Position numbers and translations under genes: made by a program. A stretch of DNA of 64,000 nt from CAVTQZ01 sp963737015 (GTDB lineage Bacteria > Actinomycetota > Acidimicrobiia > Acidimicrobiales > UBA8190). Under the pieces are notes generated by a model. It was not told the DNA's origin. It saw only the letters and a list, made by a program, of their open reading frames with translations, and made no database searches. This document shows, one piece after another, positions 43,473-51,622 of the stretch. The DNA lies in assembly GCA_963737015.1 (NCBI GenBank), contig CAVTQZ010000001.1:1922001-1986000 (forward strand), given 5' to 3'. Every line of letters begins with the position of its first letter. The first letter of the stretch is position 1.

Positions 43473-44567
43473 TTGACGTCGAGGACATACCGGGTCATCC
43501 AGTGGGCGACGGGTAATACAGGCCAACGCGCTCTTCGCGAGGTGATCCGGGACCCCTCGTACGAGCTCGTCGGCGTGCTCGTTTACGACGAGGCCAAGAA
43601 CGGCGTCGATGCGGGCAAGCTCTGCGGCGAGGACCCGACTGGCGTCCTGGCCACGAACGACCGTACGGAGATCCTGAAACTCGACGCGGACTGCTGCATC
43701 TACATGGCGCGTGCGACAGGGACCGGTCAGACCCGCGCCGGGCTGACCGAGGACGAGCTCGTCGACGACATGGTCGCTCTTCTCGAGAAGGGCACGAACG
43801 TGGTCACCACCTGCACGGACCTGGTCGCTCGAGCGGTTCGGCTGAGCGACGCCAATCGGTCCCGGATCATCGACGCGTGCAGCCGGGGCAACGCGTCGGT
43901 GTGGGCGAGCGGCAGCGACCCGGGATTCATCACCGAGACGCTCCCCCTTGCGTTCCTCTCGATCCAGCGCCACGTGGAGCTCATCGAGATCGAGGAGTTC
44001 GGCGACCTCTCACGTCGTCCGTCGCCCCACATGGTCATGGAGCAGATGCGTTTCGGAAAACCCCTCGACGAGTTCGACCCCGACCGGCGCAAGAACCACC
44101 TCTTCGGCGAGTACCAGCCGGCGCTCACGGTGCTGGCCGACATGGCCGGGTTCGAGATCGATGAATGGACCGCGCAGGGTGGCGTGGCCGCCGCTAAGGA
44201 AGATCTCACCATCGTCGCCGGCGAGATCAAGGCCGGAACTGCGGCCGCTCAGCGCATCATCGTGACGGGTCGGAGCAAGGGAGTCGACCGCGTCCGCTTC
44301 ACACAGTACGGGTTCGTGGCGATGGACGTGGATCCTGACTGGGGCCTTCAACCCACCGGTTGGCGAGTGCGGGTCCAGGGTGACGCCCCGATCGACATGT
44401 CCATGCCGTTCCCCGTGCCACTCGAGGACCTGGCGTCGTACGTGCCTGGCTACAACGCGAACGGCCCATTGAACTCGATTCCGTACGTCTGTGCCGCGAA
44501 GCCGGGCATCCTCACCACGCAGGACCTTCCACACATCCTGCCCCGAGGGCCACGCTCCCCCTCCTGA
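43473..44567 (+). CDS. DapB-N-like NAD(P)-dependent amine/opine-type dehydrogenase
   Basis: 364 residues. The N-terminal Rossmann domain starts at once (YRVIQWATGNTGQRALREVI, a variant of GxxGxxG). The later part contains TTCTDLVA, ASGSDPGFITETLP and IEEFGDLS. This matches the group annotated as 'dihydrodipicolinate reductase N-terminal' or NAD(P)H-dependent amine dehydrogenase in mycobacteria and Acidimicrobiia, often in lipid or steroid catabolic regions. A strong AAGGAGGG precedes the TTG start. The palindrome at 43411 suggests TetR control. Confidence 0.8.
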   Translation: MTSRTYRVIQWATGNTGQRALREVIRDPSYELVGVLVYDEAKNGVDAGKLCGEDPTGVLATNDRTEILKLDADCCIYMARATGTGQTRAGLTEDELVDDMVALLEKGTNVVTTCTDLVARAVRLSDANRSRIIDACSRGNASVWASGSDPGFITETLPLAFLSIQRHVELIEIEEFGDLSRRPSPHMVMEQMRFGKPLDEFDPDRRKNHLFGEYQPALTVLADMAGFEIDEWTAQGGVAAAKEDLTIVAGEIKAGTAAAQRIIVTGRSKGVDRVRFTQYGFVAMDVDPDWGLQPTGWRVRVQGDAPIDMSMPFPVPLEDLASYVPGYNANGPLNSIPYVCAAKPGILTTQDLPHILPRGPRSPS

Positions 44568-44568
44568 G

Positions 44569-45021
44569 CTACTCGGCCTCGTCGGCCCAGAACTGCTCGA
44601 GGAGCGGTTGAAGACCTCGGTCGACCAGCTCGATGCGAAGGCCGCCCAGTGCTTTGTGATACGACCAGTGCGAGCTGCCGTTCGGACCACGACCGGCCGC
44701 TTCCTTCTCGTAACCCGCGCTCTCTAAAACCGCGCCGTCGCCCTCGACGTCGTCGGACCAGTAACCGAGATGATGGATGCCCGAGCCCGCGGCCGGAATC
44801 CAAACCGTTCCTTCGATGGCCTGGATGACTTCGAGCCTCGGGACGTTGCGCGAGTAGACGAAGCGCATCGGGATCTCTTGATCACCGCTCGGCAGCCACA
44901 CTGGGATACTCCCGTCGAACACTTCGGACCAGCGGTACCCACACAACTCCGAAAGCCCGGCCAGTGCGGCTTCCAGATCGTCGACGACAACACCCGCGTG
45001 GTAATGATCTTCTGCCCTCAT
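44569..45021 (-). CDS. VOC-family protein, glyoxalase_4/epimerase-like
   Basis: 150 residues with HYHAGVVVDDLEAAL at the N-terminus, GIHHLGYWSDDVEGD in the middle and LRIELVD at the end. These give the paired His/Glu metal site of methylmalonyl-CoA epimerase-like VOC proteins. The ATG overlaps the stop of the upstream alcohol dehydrogenase (ATGA at 45018-45021), so the two are coupled. Confidence 0.83.
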   Translation of the reverse strand: MRAEDHYHAGVVVDDLEAALAGLSELCGYRWSEVFDGSIPVWLPSGDQEIPMRFVYSRNVPRLEVIQAIEGTVWIPAAGSGIHHLGYWSDDVEGDGAVLESAGYEKEAAGRGPNGSSHWSYHKALGGLRIELVDRGLQPLLEQFWADEAE

Positions 45022-45965
45022 GACTCGAGGACCACTCTGATCGCCCCTTCTGATTTGTCGGAGGCAACACGGAACGCCTCCGCGGCATCCTGCAGCGGGA
45101 AGCGATGCGTGATCACCGTCTGCACGATCTCCGGTTCGTCGGCGAGCATCTGCGCGACGTCAACCATCTCCGGGCGCCCGTCGTGAGCGCAGTATCCGAG
45201 GGACGGCACCACGCTCGCCTCACGCATGAACAATGGGTGCCAGGGCAACGAGACGGTGGCGCCGGTGTGCACCCCCAGGACGACAACCGTCCCACGCGGA
45301 GCCACGAGCTCTATGCAACGACTCAGTGACTCCTCGGTTCCGGCCGCTTCCACGACCACGTCGTAGAGACCGTTTGTAGCGAGTGTGGCGCCGAGACGCT
45401 CGGCGGCTGAGCGCTGGTGAGGATGGCGCGCTTCGATGGCGACTTCCTCGACACCCTGCCTGCGAGCGCCGGCTATTGCCAACAGCCCGAGCGCTCCCGC
45501 GCCCACCACGGCTACTCGGGTGCCGGGCCGGCTGCCGGCGAGACGGAGCGCGTGCCACGAGACCGAGGCGGGTTCGACGATGGAGGCATCGCGCACGTCG
45601 AGGCCACTGGGTAGCGGCACCAGTCGCTCAGAGGGCGCGCGGTACGCCTCGGCCATGCCACCGTCGATGCTCACCCCGAGCGCACGTTCGTGGTGCGTGG
45701 AGCACAGGTTGTAACGACCCCGCTCGCACTCGGCGCACCTTCCACAGCCGAACAGGGCCTCGACCACAACCGGCGTCCCATCGGAGCGCACTCCGGCGAG
45801 CTCGTGGCCGAGGATCTTCTTGAGCCCGAAGCCGATGTACATGAGATCGGATGCACAGACGCTGGACGAGCAAATCTGTATCTCCTCCCCCATGCCGGGA
45901 GGTTCGTCCACGTCGACCACGAGAACTTTGTCGGAAAGGTCTCCTGTGCTTCGAACCGCTTTCAT
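45018..45965 (-). CDS. Zinc-binding medium-chain alcohol dehydrogenase
   Basis: 315 residues, shorter than the usual 340-370. Catalytic-zinc ligands are in SSVCASDL and ILGHELAG, and the spacer between them is shortened. The structural zinc lobe CGRCAECERGRYNLC is intact. The Rossmann part has VVGAGALGLLAIA and ends with the usual C-terminal catalytic-domain strands. It should oxidise a secondary alcohol or reduce a ketone with NAD(P). It is the first gene of a two-gene minus-strand operon behind palindrome site 2. Confidence 0.87.
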   Translation of the reverse strand: MKAVRSTGDLSDKVLVVDVDEPPGMGEEIQICSSSVCASDLMYIGFGLKKILGHELAGVRSDGTPVVVEALFGCGRCAECERGRYNLCSTHHERALGVSIDGGMAEAYRAPSERLVPLPSGLDVRDASIVEPASVSWHALRLAGSRPGTRVAVVGAGALGLLAIAGARRQGVEEVAIEARHPHQRSAAERLGATLATNGLYDVVVEAAGTEESLSRCIELVAPRGTVVVLGVHTGATVSLPWHPLFMREASVVPSLGYCAHDGRPEMVDVAQMLADEPEIVQTVITHRFPLQDAAEAFRVASDKSEGAIRVVLES

Positions 45966-46007
45966 TTCACCCCGCTCCGGGCCCCGAAACGTACAGGAGG
46001 CGCGGAC

Positions 46008-46023
46008 CTAGCCGATTGGCTAC
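46008..46023. promoter_or_regulatory. Palindromic operator, site 2 (degenerate)
   Basis: CTAGCCGATTGGCTAC matches 12 of 14 fixed positions of CTAG-N-CGATCG-N-CTAG. It lies between the divergent alcohol dehydrogenase (start 45965) and the small SnoaL-like gene (start 46108). On the minus strand it sits in the spacer between TTGGCG and TAGGTC, the same geometry as site 4. Confidence 0.5.
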
Positions 46024-46107
46024 CTTGGCGCCAACTCGTCCGGGAGGCCGGGTCCAGACGCGCTGGGTCTATCACCCGTGCCAACGCGGAGAAAAGGAGG
46101 GCATCCG

Positions 46108-46527
46108 ATGACACAGACACGAACCTCACGGGGATCGTCCGGGGACGACACGGGTGGTCTGAGCAAGAAGGTCACCGAGTACGAGAGGACCATGAAGTCG
46201 CTCGTTCCGTCTGTCAAAACTGCTCCCGATTGGGCCCCCCTCGCCGCGTTCGTGGCGGTCGAGGGCTTCGAGAGGATCGGAACCTTCCTCGAGGTTCAGA
46301 ATTGGCAGCAGTACACGGAGATGCTCACCCAGTGGGCTCGGTCGGTCGAGAGGTTCGAAACGACCGTACGTCGCATCTCGGAGCTGCCCGGTATCGTCTA
46401 CTACGAGATCGAAGAGCGCCATCATCGGGGTGACGCGGTAAGCGTCGTCAATTCGATGACCGTGTTCGAGTTCGACGCCGATCATCTCATCCGGCACCTG
46501 AACGTCTACTTGCAACAGCCGCGATGA
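46108..46527 (+). CDS. SnoaL/NTF2-like small protein
   Basis: 139 residues from the ATG at 46108 behind a strong AAAAGGAGGG site; an upstream ATG at 46078 would place that site inside the gene. The C-terminal part (WAPLAAFVAVEGFERIGTFL, YTEMLTQWA, VYYEIEERHH, VFEFDADHLIRHLNVYL) looks like a cone-shaped NTF2/SnoaL-like fold, known in polyketide cyclases and ketosteroid isomerases. The N-terminal 25 residues are disordered-looking. Function unknown. Confidence 0.7.
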   Translation: MTQTRTSRGSSGDDTGGLSKKVTEYERTMKSLVPSVKTAPDWAPLAAFVAVEGFERIGTFLEVQNWQQYTEMLTQWARSVERFETTVRRISELPGIVYYEIEERHHRGDAVSVVNSMTVFEFDADHLIRHLNVYLQQPR

Positions 46528-46565
46528 CGGTGAGGACATGCGACTTGAAGGCTGACCGGAGCTGA

Positions 46566-47153
46566 CTAGTCGGGCAGCTGGAGGAAGCGTCGCGCCAGGT
46601 GCAGAAGCTGCGTGCGCAAAGTCTCGTCGTCGTGCTCCACCAAGAGAGGGTGAATCACTGCGCCGCTGATCGCCGCGGTGAGCATGGCCGTGGCGAAATC
46701 TGACCCGGGCGGCGAGTCGGCCCCTGTTAGAAGACGGCTGAGACGGTCCTGCACCTTCAATAGTCTCTTGTTCCTGGCATACATCCGCCCGATGAGGGGG
46801 TCGTGCAGCAACGTGCTCACCTCGCGGCGGCGTTCGATGGAGAGGTCGATGATTCCGATGATCACGCTGTCACGAACGTCGTCCGCCGTCGGTTGAGCCT
46901 CTGCGGCGCCGAGGACCGCTTCCAGCCTCGCCATTTCAGCGTCCGCAACAGCGCGGATGATTTGGGCCTTCGTGTTGTATTGGTGATAGACGGCGGCCTT
47001 GGTGACCCCGATTTCGTCGGCGATCATCTGGAGGGAAGTTCCGCCGACTCCATGCTCGGTGAAGAGCTTGAGCGCTGCATCGATGATGCGTGACTGCGCG
47101 AGAGAGGGCGCAGGCGCTTTGGAGCCGCGAACAGCAACCGTTCGAGTGCTCAC
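46566..47153 (-). CDS. TetR-family transcriptional regulator (paralogue 2)
   Basis: 195 residues: HTH LFTEHGVGGTSLQMIADE with recognition helix VTKAAVYHQYN, then the ligand domain ending DDETLRTQLLHLARRFL. It is paralogous to the regulator at 42782-43414. Palindrome site 3 lies 34 bases upstream of its start, between it and the divergent crotonase gene, so autoregulation is likely. This makes it the simplest candidate for binding CTAG-N-CGATCG-N-CTAG. Confidence 0.88.
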   Translation of the reverse strand: MSTRTVAVRGSKAPAPSLAQSRIIDAALKLFTEHGVGGTSLQMIADEIGVTKAAVYHQYNTKAQIIRAVADAEMARLEAVLGAAEAQPTADDVRDSVIIGIIDLSIERRREVSTLLHDPLIGRMYARNKRLLKVQDRLSRLLTGADSPPGSDFATAMLTAAISGAVIHPLLVEHDDETLRTQLLHLARRFLQLPD

Positions 47154-47186
47154 GCCCAGAGGGTAGCCGGAGAATCGTCTCCTGAC

Positions 47187-47220
47187 CTTGCCGATCGGCT
47201 AGGCGGAAAGATGTTCTAAG
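47187..47220. promoter_or_regulatory. Palindromic operator, site 3, with adjoining TGTTCTAAG element
   Basis: CTTGCCGATCGGCTAG at 47187-47202 matches 13 of 14 fixed positions. TGTTCTAAG at 47212-47220 follows and equals the reverse complement of the element at the other TetR promoter (42708-42716). Both lie between the divergent second TetR gene and the crotonase gene. Confidence 0.55.
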
Positions 47221-47246
47221 AATTTAGTGAGGGAGGATCACTGCGG

Positions 47247-48035
47247 ATGAGTCCCGACAAGGTTGATTTCGACCCTGGCAGCCGGGCCTTGCGCCTGGAG
47301 AAAGAGGGTCCCGTGCTCTGGTGCACGATCGATCGTCCCGGCGCGCGAAACGCCCTCACGCCCGCCATGTACTACGGGATAAAGCGCGTTGTGCAGCTCG
47401 TCAACTCCGACTCCCGGTTCGCTGCTCTCATCATCACGGGCGAAGGCGACGTCTTCTCCACCGGAGGGGACCTGGGGGGCCGGGCGGAGGAGTACGACGA
47501 ACCGATCCGGGTTGCGGGAGCCGACGTGCTTCCGTTCCTCGCAATTCGCGACAGCTTTGCGCCCGTTATCACAGCGGTCAACGGCATTTGTCAGGCGGGT
47601 GGCCTTCTCATCGCCATGCTGGCGGACGTCGCTGTGGCGAGCGATCGAGCGACGTTCAGAGTCCCTGAACTCCTACGCGGCATCCCCGATGCGACTTACG
47701 CCGCAGCGCTTCCCGCACATGTGGGCATGGCTGTGGCCAGAGACCTCCTGTTGTCCGCCCGGAGCTTCGACGCCGTCGAGGCACAGCGCATCGGGCTCTT
47801 GTCTCGCGTCGTTCCTCACTCGGAGCTTCGAGCAGCCGCGTCCGAAGCCGCCCATCAGGTTCTCAAGACCGCACCTGCAGCGCGCGCCCAGGTTAAGCGC
47901 ATGCTGAACGAACGCTACGGACACGTCGACTACCCGACCATGTTCTGGGCTCTCGAGCACTCTCCGGAACCAAGAGAGGGAATGCGTGCCTTCATGGAGA
48001 AGCGCGCCCCCGGATGGGTTCCGCCGGACCTTTGA
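47247..48035 (+). CDS. Enoyl-CoA hydratase/isomerase (crotonase) family
   Basis: 262 residues. The N-terminal IDRPGARNALTPAM, oxyanion-hole region GDVFSTGGDLGG and NGICQAGGLLI are typical. A catalytic-type Glu is present in FRVPELLRGIP; the second family Glu position is occupied by Asp (VARDLLLSAR), so activity may differ from classical hydratase. It probably hydrates or isomerises an enoyl-CoA in beta-oxidation. A GGGAGG site precedes the ATG. Divergent from TetR 2 across palindrome site 3. Confidence 0.87.
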   Translation: MSPDKVDFDPGSRALRLEKEGPVLWCTIDRPGARNALTPAMYYGIKRVVQLVNSDSRFAALIITGEGDVFSTGGDLGGRAEEYDEPIRVAGADVLPFLAIRDSFAPVITAVNGICQAGGLLIAMLADVAVASDRATFRVPELLRGIPDATYAAALPAHVGMAVARDLLLSARSFDAVEAQRIGLLSRVVPHSELRAAASEAAHQVLKTAPAARAQVKRMLNERYGHVDYPTMFWALEHSPEPREGMRAFMEKRAPGWVPPDL

Positions 48036-48052
48036 AAGGGCCGAGACGTGTG

Positions 48053-49549
48053 TCAGGCCAGCCTGGGTGCTCCTGTGAGCTCCTCTCGTAAAACGCGCCT
48101 GAGCAACTTCCCAGTGTCGTTGTGCGGCAACTCGTCGCGCAGTTCGAATGCCACAGGAGCCCGAGTCGACCGCAGCCTGTCGCGCACCCAGCGGTGCAGT
48201 TCGGTGATCTCTACATCCGAATTCGGAACGAGGACAACGGCCGCTGCCGGGCACTCCCCCCATTCGTCGTCGGGGATCCCGACCACAGCGGCCTCACGCA
48301 CAGCCGGGTGGTCAAGGAGAACCGCCTCGATCTCACCAGGCGAGATGTTCTCGCCGCCTCTCACGATTACGTCGTCGAGCCTCCCTTCGACGAAAAGGAA
48401 CCCACCATCGTCGAGGTATCCCGCGTCGTTCGTCGCGAACCATCCTTCATCGTCTGTCACCGAGCCCGCCTGGTACTCACCTGCGATCTGTTCGCCTCGC
48501 ACGAATATCTCGCCGCTTTCGCCCGCCCGAAGTGCAGCACCGTCGGGGCCGCGTATCTCGAGCTCCAGGGTGGGCAGCGGACGACCCACCGAACCGAGCC
48601 GTGCGCGTTCGGCAGGATCCTCGCTCGCGAAAGCGACTCGATGGTCGTCGGGTCCTAGAACTGCGATCGTCGAGCTCGTCTCGGTCAGTCCGTACGCGTT
48701 TACGAAGCCGATGTTCGGCAGAAGTGTCATGGCCCGCTCCACGATCGCCGTCGGCATCCGACCGCCGCCGTACGAGAGGTGCACAAGGCGCGGCAGGCTC
48801 GAGCCCGTGTCCTCCACGACGTCGAGTATGCGTCCCAGCATCGTGGGCACCACCATGGCGTGGGTTATCTCCTCGCGACGCGCTACCTCCACCCACTCCT
48901 TTGGGTCGAACTGCGGGAGATACACGATGCGCCTGCCGGCGTAGGTGTTCGAGAGGATCGCAGCGATCCCTGCCACGTGATAGGGCGGGACGCTCACGAG
49001 GGTCGCCTCTTCCTCGCCGGCTGCCATGAACTCGATCGTGGTCAGCACGTAGGCGGTCAAATGGCGGTGGCGGAGAAGGGCGGCCTTCGGTTCGCCGGTG
49101 GTTCCGCTGGTGAAGAGCCAGATCGCGACCTCGTCGGGATCTGTGTTCGCAGACGGTTCTGCTTTGTGTTCCTCGATTCGTGACCCGAGCTCGTGCGACC
49201 CGAGGAGCGTCACGTCTTCGATCCCGGCCAGTCGATCGCTTCCTTCGCAGACCACCACAGCCGGGGCGATTCTCGAGACGAGGGCCCGAAGCCGGTCTTC
49301 CGCCAGCCGGTAGTTGATCGGGGCGAAGGGGACTCCGGCGAGAGCAGAAGAGAACACCAAGATGGGAAGCACGTCGGAGTTCACGCCGACGAAGCCCACG
49401 CGATGGGCGTCCGTAGATGCGATGAAGGACGCTCCCTGACGGGCGCGCTCGAGAAGACGGCCATAGGAGATCCCGCCGTCCCGGGACCCGACCGCGACAC
49501 GGTCTGGCATACCCTCCGCTGCCATCTCGAGCAGCATCGCGGTGTTCAT
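48053..49549 (-). CDS. Acyl-CoA synthetase/AMP-dependent ligase
   Basis: 498 residues of the class I adenylate-forming family. Motifs are the P-loop LFTSGTTGEPKAA (A3), YGLTETSS (A5), GWFATNDAGYLDDGG (A7), GRLDDVIVRGGENISP (A8) and the terminal TGKLLRR (A10) with catalytic Lys. It should activate a carboxylic acid with ATP and CoA. The ATG at 49549 is chosen because a GGAG site lies at the right distance and the longer form to 49597 would approach the divergent DoxX gene. It converges on the crotonase gene. Confidence 0.88.
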   Translation of the reverse strand: MNTAMLLEMAAEGMPDRVAVGSRDGGISYGRLLERARQGASFIASTDAHRVGFVGVNSDVLPILVFSSALAGVPFAPINYRLAEDRLRALVSRIAPAVVVCEGSDRLAGIEDVTLLGSHELGSRIEEHKAEPSANTDPDEVAIWLFTSGTTGEPKAALLRHRHLTAYVLTTIEFMAAGEEEATLVSVPPYHVAGIAAILSNTYAGRRIVYLPQFDPKEWVEVARREEITHAMVVPTMLGRILDVVEDTGSSLPRLVHLSYGGGRMPTAIVERAMTLLPNIGFVNAYGLTETSSTIAVLGPDDHRVAFASEDPAERARLGSVGRPLPTLELEIRGPDGAALRAGESGEIFVRGEQIAGEYQAGSVTDDEGWFATNDAGYLDDGGFLFVEGRLDDVIVRGGENISPGEIEAVLLDHPAVREAAVVGIPDDEWGECPAAAVVLVPNSDVEITELHRWVRDRLRSTRAPVAFELRDELPHNDTGKLLRRVLREELTGAPRLA

Positions 49550-49590
49550 CCAACGGCTCCAAACGTATGCGTACTGGTAGGTTACGGCAC

Positions 49591-50148
49591 GTGACACATC
49601 TCAATGACGTGGCCTTTCTCGCCAGTTTGACCAACAACTCGATCGACCTTGCGCTGCTGATTCTGCGCCTCGGCCTGTCCGTGGTCTTCCTGGCACATGG
49701 GATCAACCACATCTTCGGTGGCGGAAAGATCCCGGGCACCGCGCGCTGGTTCGAAAGCCTCGGGATGAAGCCTGGGATCCTCCACGCTTGGACCGCCTCT
49801 TTGACAGAGGTGGGAGCCGGTGTTCTATTGGCGTTCGGCTTGATCACACCGATCGCCGCAGCCGGAGTTGTGGGAACGATGCTCGTGGCGTGGATCACGA
49901 ACCATTTGAAGAACGGGTTCTTCATCTTCCGACCGGGGGAGGGCTACGAGTACGTCGCCACCTTGACAATCGTCGCGATCGTGGTCGGCACGCTCGGCCC
50001 GGGTAGCTGGAGCATCGACGGTCATGTGAACGCGCTACAGAAACTGTGGGGGTGGCCCGGGTTCGGGATCGCTGCGGGGGGCGGGGCGCTCGGCGCGGCC
50101 GGCCTGCTCGTCACCTTCTGGCGCCCACAGCCGAAGGCAACTTCATGA
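49591..50148 (+). CDS. DoxX-family membrane protein
   Basis: 185 residues, four membrane helices. The DoxX pattern is ALLILRLGLSVVFLAHGINH then GTARWFESLGM and the Glu-bearing helix TEVGAGVLLAFGL. The GTG at 49591 is preferred; an ATG at 49567 in the same frame is possible. DoxX proteins are small quinol- or redox-related membrane proteins of varied role. Its neighbours are an acyl-CoA ligase (divergent) and an SDR (downstream). Confidence 0.82.
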   Translation: MTHLNDVAFLASLTNNSIDLALLILRLGLSVVFLAHGINHIFGGGKIPGTARWFESLGMKPGILHAWTASLTEVGAGVLLAFGLITPIAAAGVVGTMLVAWITNHLKNGFFIFRPGEGYEYVATLTIVAIVVGTLGPGSWSIDGHVNALQKLWGWPGFGIAAGGGALGAAGLLVTFWRPQPKATS

Positions 50149-50188
50149 TGACCTGGACCAGAAACTGCACCGGCAAGGGCCGCCGAAG

Positions 50189-51016
50189 TTGAGAGTCGTC
50201 GTCGTAGGCGCGTCCAGTGGGCTCGGACGTTGCATTGGCACGGGGTTGGCGAAGCGCGGTGCGAACGTGGCGCTGTTGGCACGCCGGCTCCGAAGGCTTC
50301 AGGACGCCTCGAAGGAAGCCGGCCCCGGATCGCTCGCCGTCGAATGCGACGTCACGGACACGAGTTCGGTCAAGAGCGCCATCTCCGAGGCGGCGGCGGG
50401 GCTCGGAGGAATCGACGCGTTGGTCTACACGCCGGCGATCGGGCCACTCGTAGGACTCGCGGACACCGATACCGATACATGGCGGAAGGTCTTCGATACC
50501 AACGTGATCGGCGCCGCCTCGGTCACTTCCGCAGCGCTGGAGCACCTCCGTCAATCGAAAGGGAGTGCCGTCTTTCTCTCGACGGTCAGTGCGTCTCTCA
50601 CGCCGCCGTGGCCCGGGCTCGGCGCTTACGCAGTCAGCAAGGCGGCGCTCGACAAATTGGTGGAGGCGTGGAGGGCGGAGCACCCCGAGATCGGGTTCAC
50701 CAGGCTCGTGGTCGGCGACTGCACCGGTGGCGAAGGCGACTCGATGACAGGTTTTGCCAACGAGTGGGATCCCGAGACCGCGATGAAATTCCATTCGATC
50801 TGGATGGAGCGCAACCTCCTCGCAGGTGCATTCATCGACGTGGATGACCTTGTCTCGGTGGTCCACTCGCTGCTCGGGGGAGGGGCGAGCATGTCCCTAC
50901 CGTCGGTGACCGTCGCGCCGCGCCCCCAGGCAGCCGATTCGGAAGGGCTACTTCGGGAGTTCCTGGAGAATAGAAGCCCGATCGTTGTAGAAGCTGAGCA
51001 TCCCTCCGAGGGCTAG
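50189..51016 (+). CDS. SDR-family oxidoreductase
   Basis: 275 residues from a TTG start (MRVVVVGASSGLGRCIG, carrying the GASSGLG nucleotide motif). The catalytic segment is AYAVSKAALDKL, with Ser in STVSASL. The second conserved motif, NNAG, is replaced by YTPA, a deviation. The C-terminal 45 residues are loose. It is 40 bases after DoxX on the same strand and converges on DUF427 with an overlap of 69 bases. Confidence 0.82.
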   Translation: MRVVVVGASSGLGRCIGTGLAKRGANVALLARRLRRLQDASKEAGPGSLAVECDVTDTSSVKSAISEAAAGLGGIDALVYTPAIGPLVGLADTDTDTWRKVFDTNVIGAASVTSAALEHLRQSKGSAVFLSTVSASLTPPWPGLGAYAVSKAALDKLVEAWRAEHPEIGFTRLVVGDCTGGEGDSMTGFANEWDPETAMKFHSIWMERNLLAGAFIDVDDLVSVVHSLLGGGASMSLPSVTVAPRPQAADSEGLLREFLENRSPIVVEAEHPSEG

Positions 51017-51622
51017 AGACTCGGGCAAAGGGTCTTCGTACGACCAGGCGACGTCGGCGACGCGGACGTCCCCCACCACAGCCGTCCAGTACGAGGCCGT
51101 CCCCTTGTAGGGGCAGTAGCTCGTGGCCTCACTGGGTACGAGGTACTCCATCCGCACATGGGTCTTGTCGACGTAGAGGCGAGGTTCCAACGACGTCTCG
51201 TATACGCCGAGCGTCTCGTTGGTATCGACGAGAACGGTCCTGGCCACCTCGACACGAAGGGCCCGCCGCGTTCGAAGACAGTCCACCCGGTGGTAGGGAT
51301 TTCGCGGATGTCCGTGAACGAGCTCTTCCTCTTCGTACCATTCGGATACCGAATCCCAAGGCACGCGCACATAGCCTTGAGCAGCCGGCTCGATTTCCGT
51401 CGGCAGGCCGTGCACGTCTGAAGCAGGAAAGGCGTACACGGGGGACATCCGGGGCCGATGAACCAGCAAGACCTGCTCGCTGTCCACCACCGCGCGGCCT
51501 GATAGGAAGCCGCGTACCCTACGCCCTAGCGGCTCGAGGTAGGTCACGTCATCCGGCACCGGCGCGCTGAACCGTCCGGCTCGGCCGGCACTCAAAGGAC
51601 CTCGTCCCGTGGTGAGGCTCAC
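50948..51622 (-). CDS. DUF427 protein with two domain copies
   Basis: 224 residues. Residues 30-85 look like a half DUF427 domain (GRAVVDSEQVLLVHRPR, VYAFPASDVHG). Residues 115-210 are a full one (TVLVDTNETLGVYETSL, then TSYCPYKGTASYWTAV and VAWSYEDPLPE). DUF427 is a small beta-rich fold without known function, common in actinobacteria and fungi. The ATG overlaps the stop of the DUF427-TesB fusion by four bases, so the two are coupled. Confidence 0.83.
   Translation of the reverse strand: MSLTTGRGPLSAGRAGRFSAPVPDDVTYLEPLGRRVRGFLSGRAVVDSEQVLLVHRPRMSPVYAFPASDVHGLPTEIEPAAQGYVRVPWDSVSEWYEEEELVHGHPRNPYHRVDCLRTRRALRVEVARTVLVDTNETLGVYETSLEPRLYVDKTHVRMEYLVPSEATSYCPYKGTASYWTAVVGDVRVADVAWSYEDPLPESLALGGMLSFYNDRASILQELPK

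Noticed and set aside
46560..46575. CTAGTCGGG at the end of the second TetR gene as a fifth operator
   Set aside because: Only one half of the palindrome is present.
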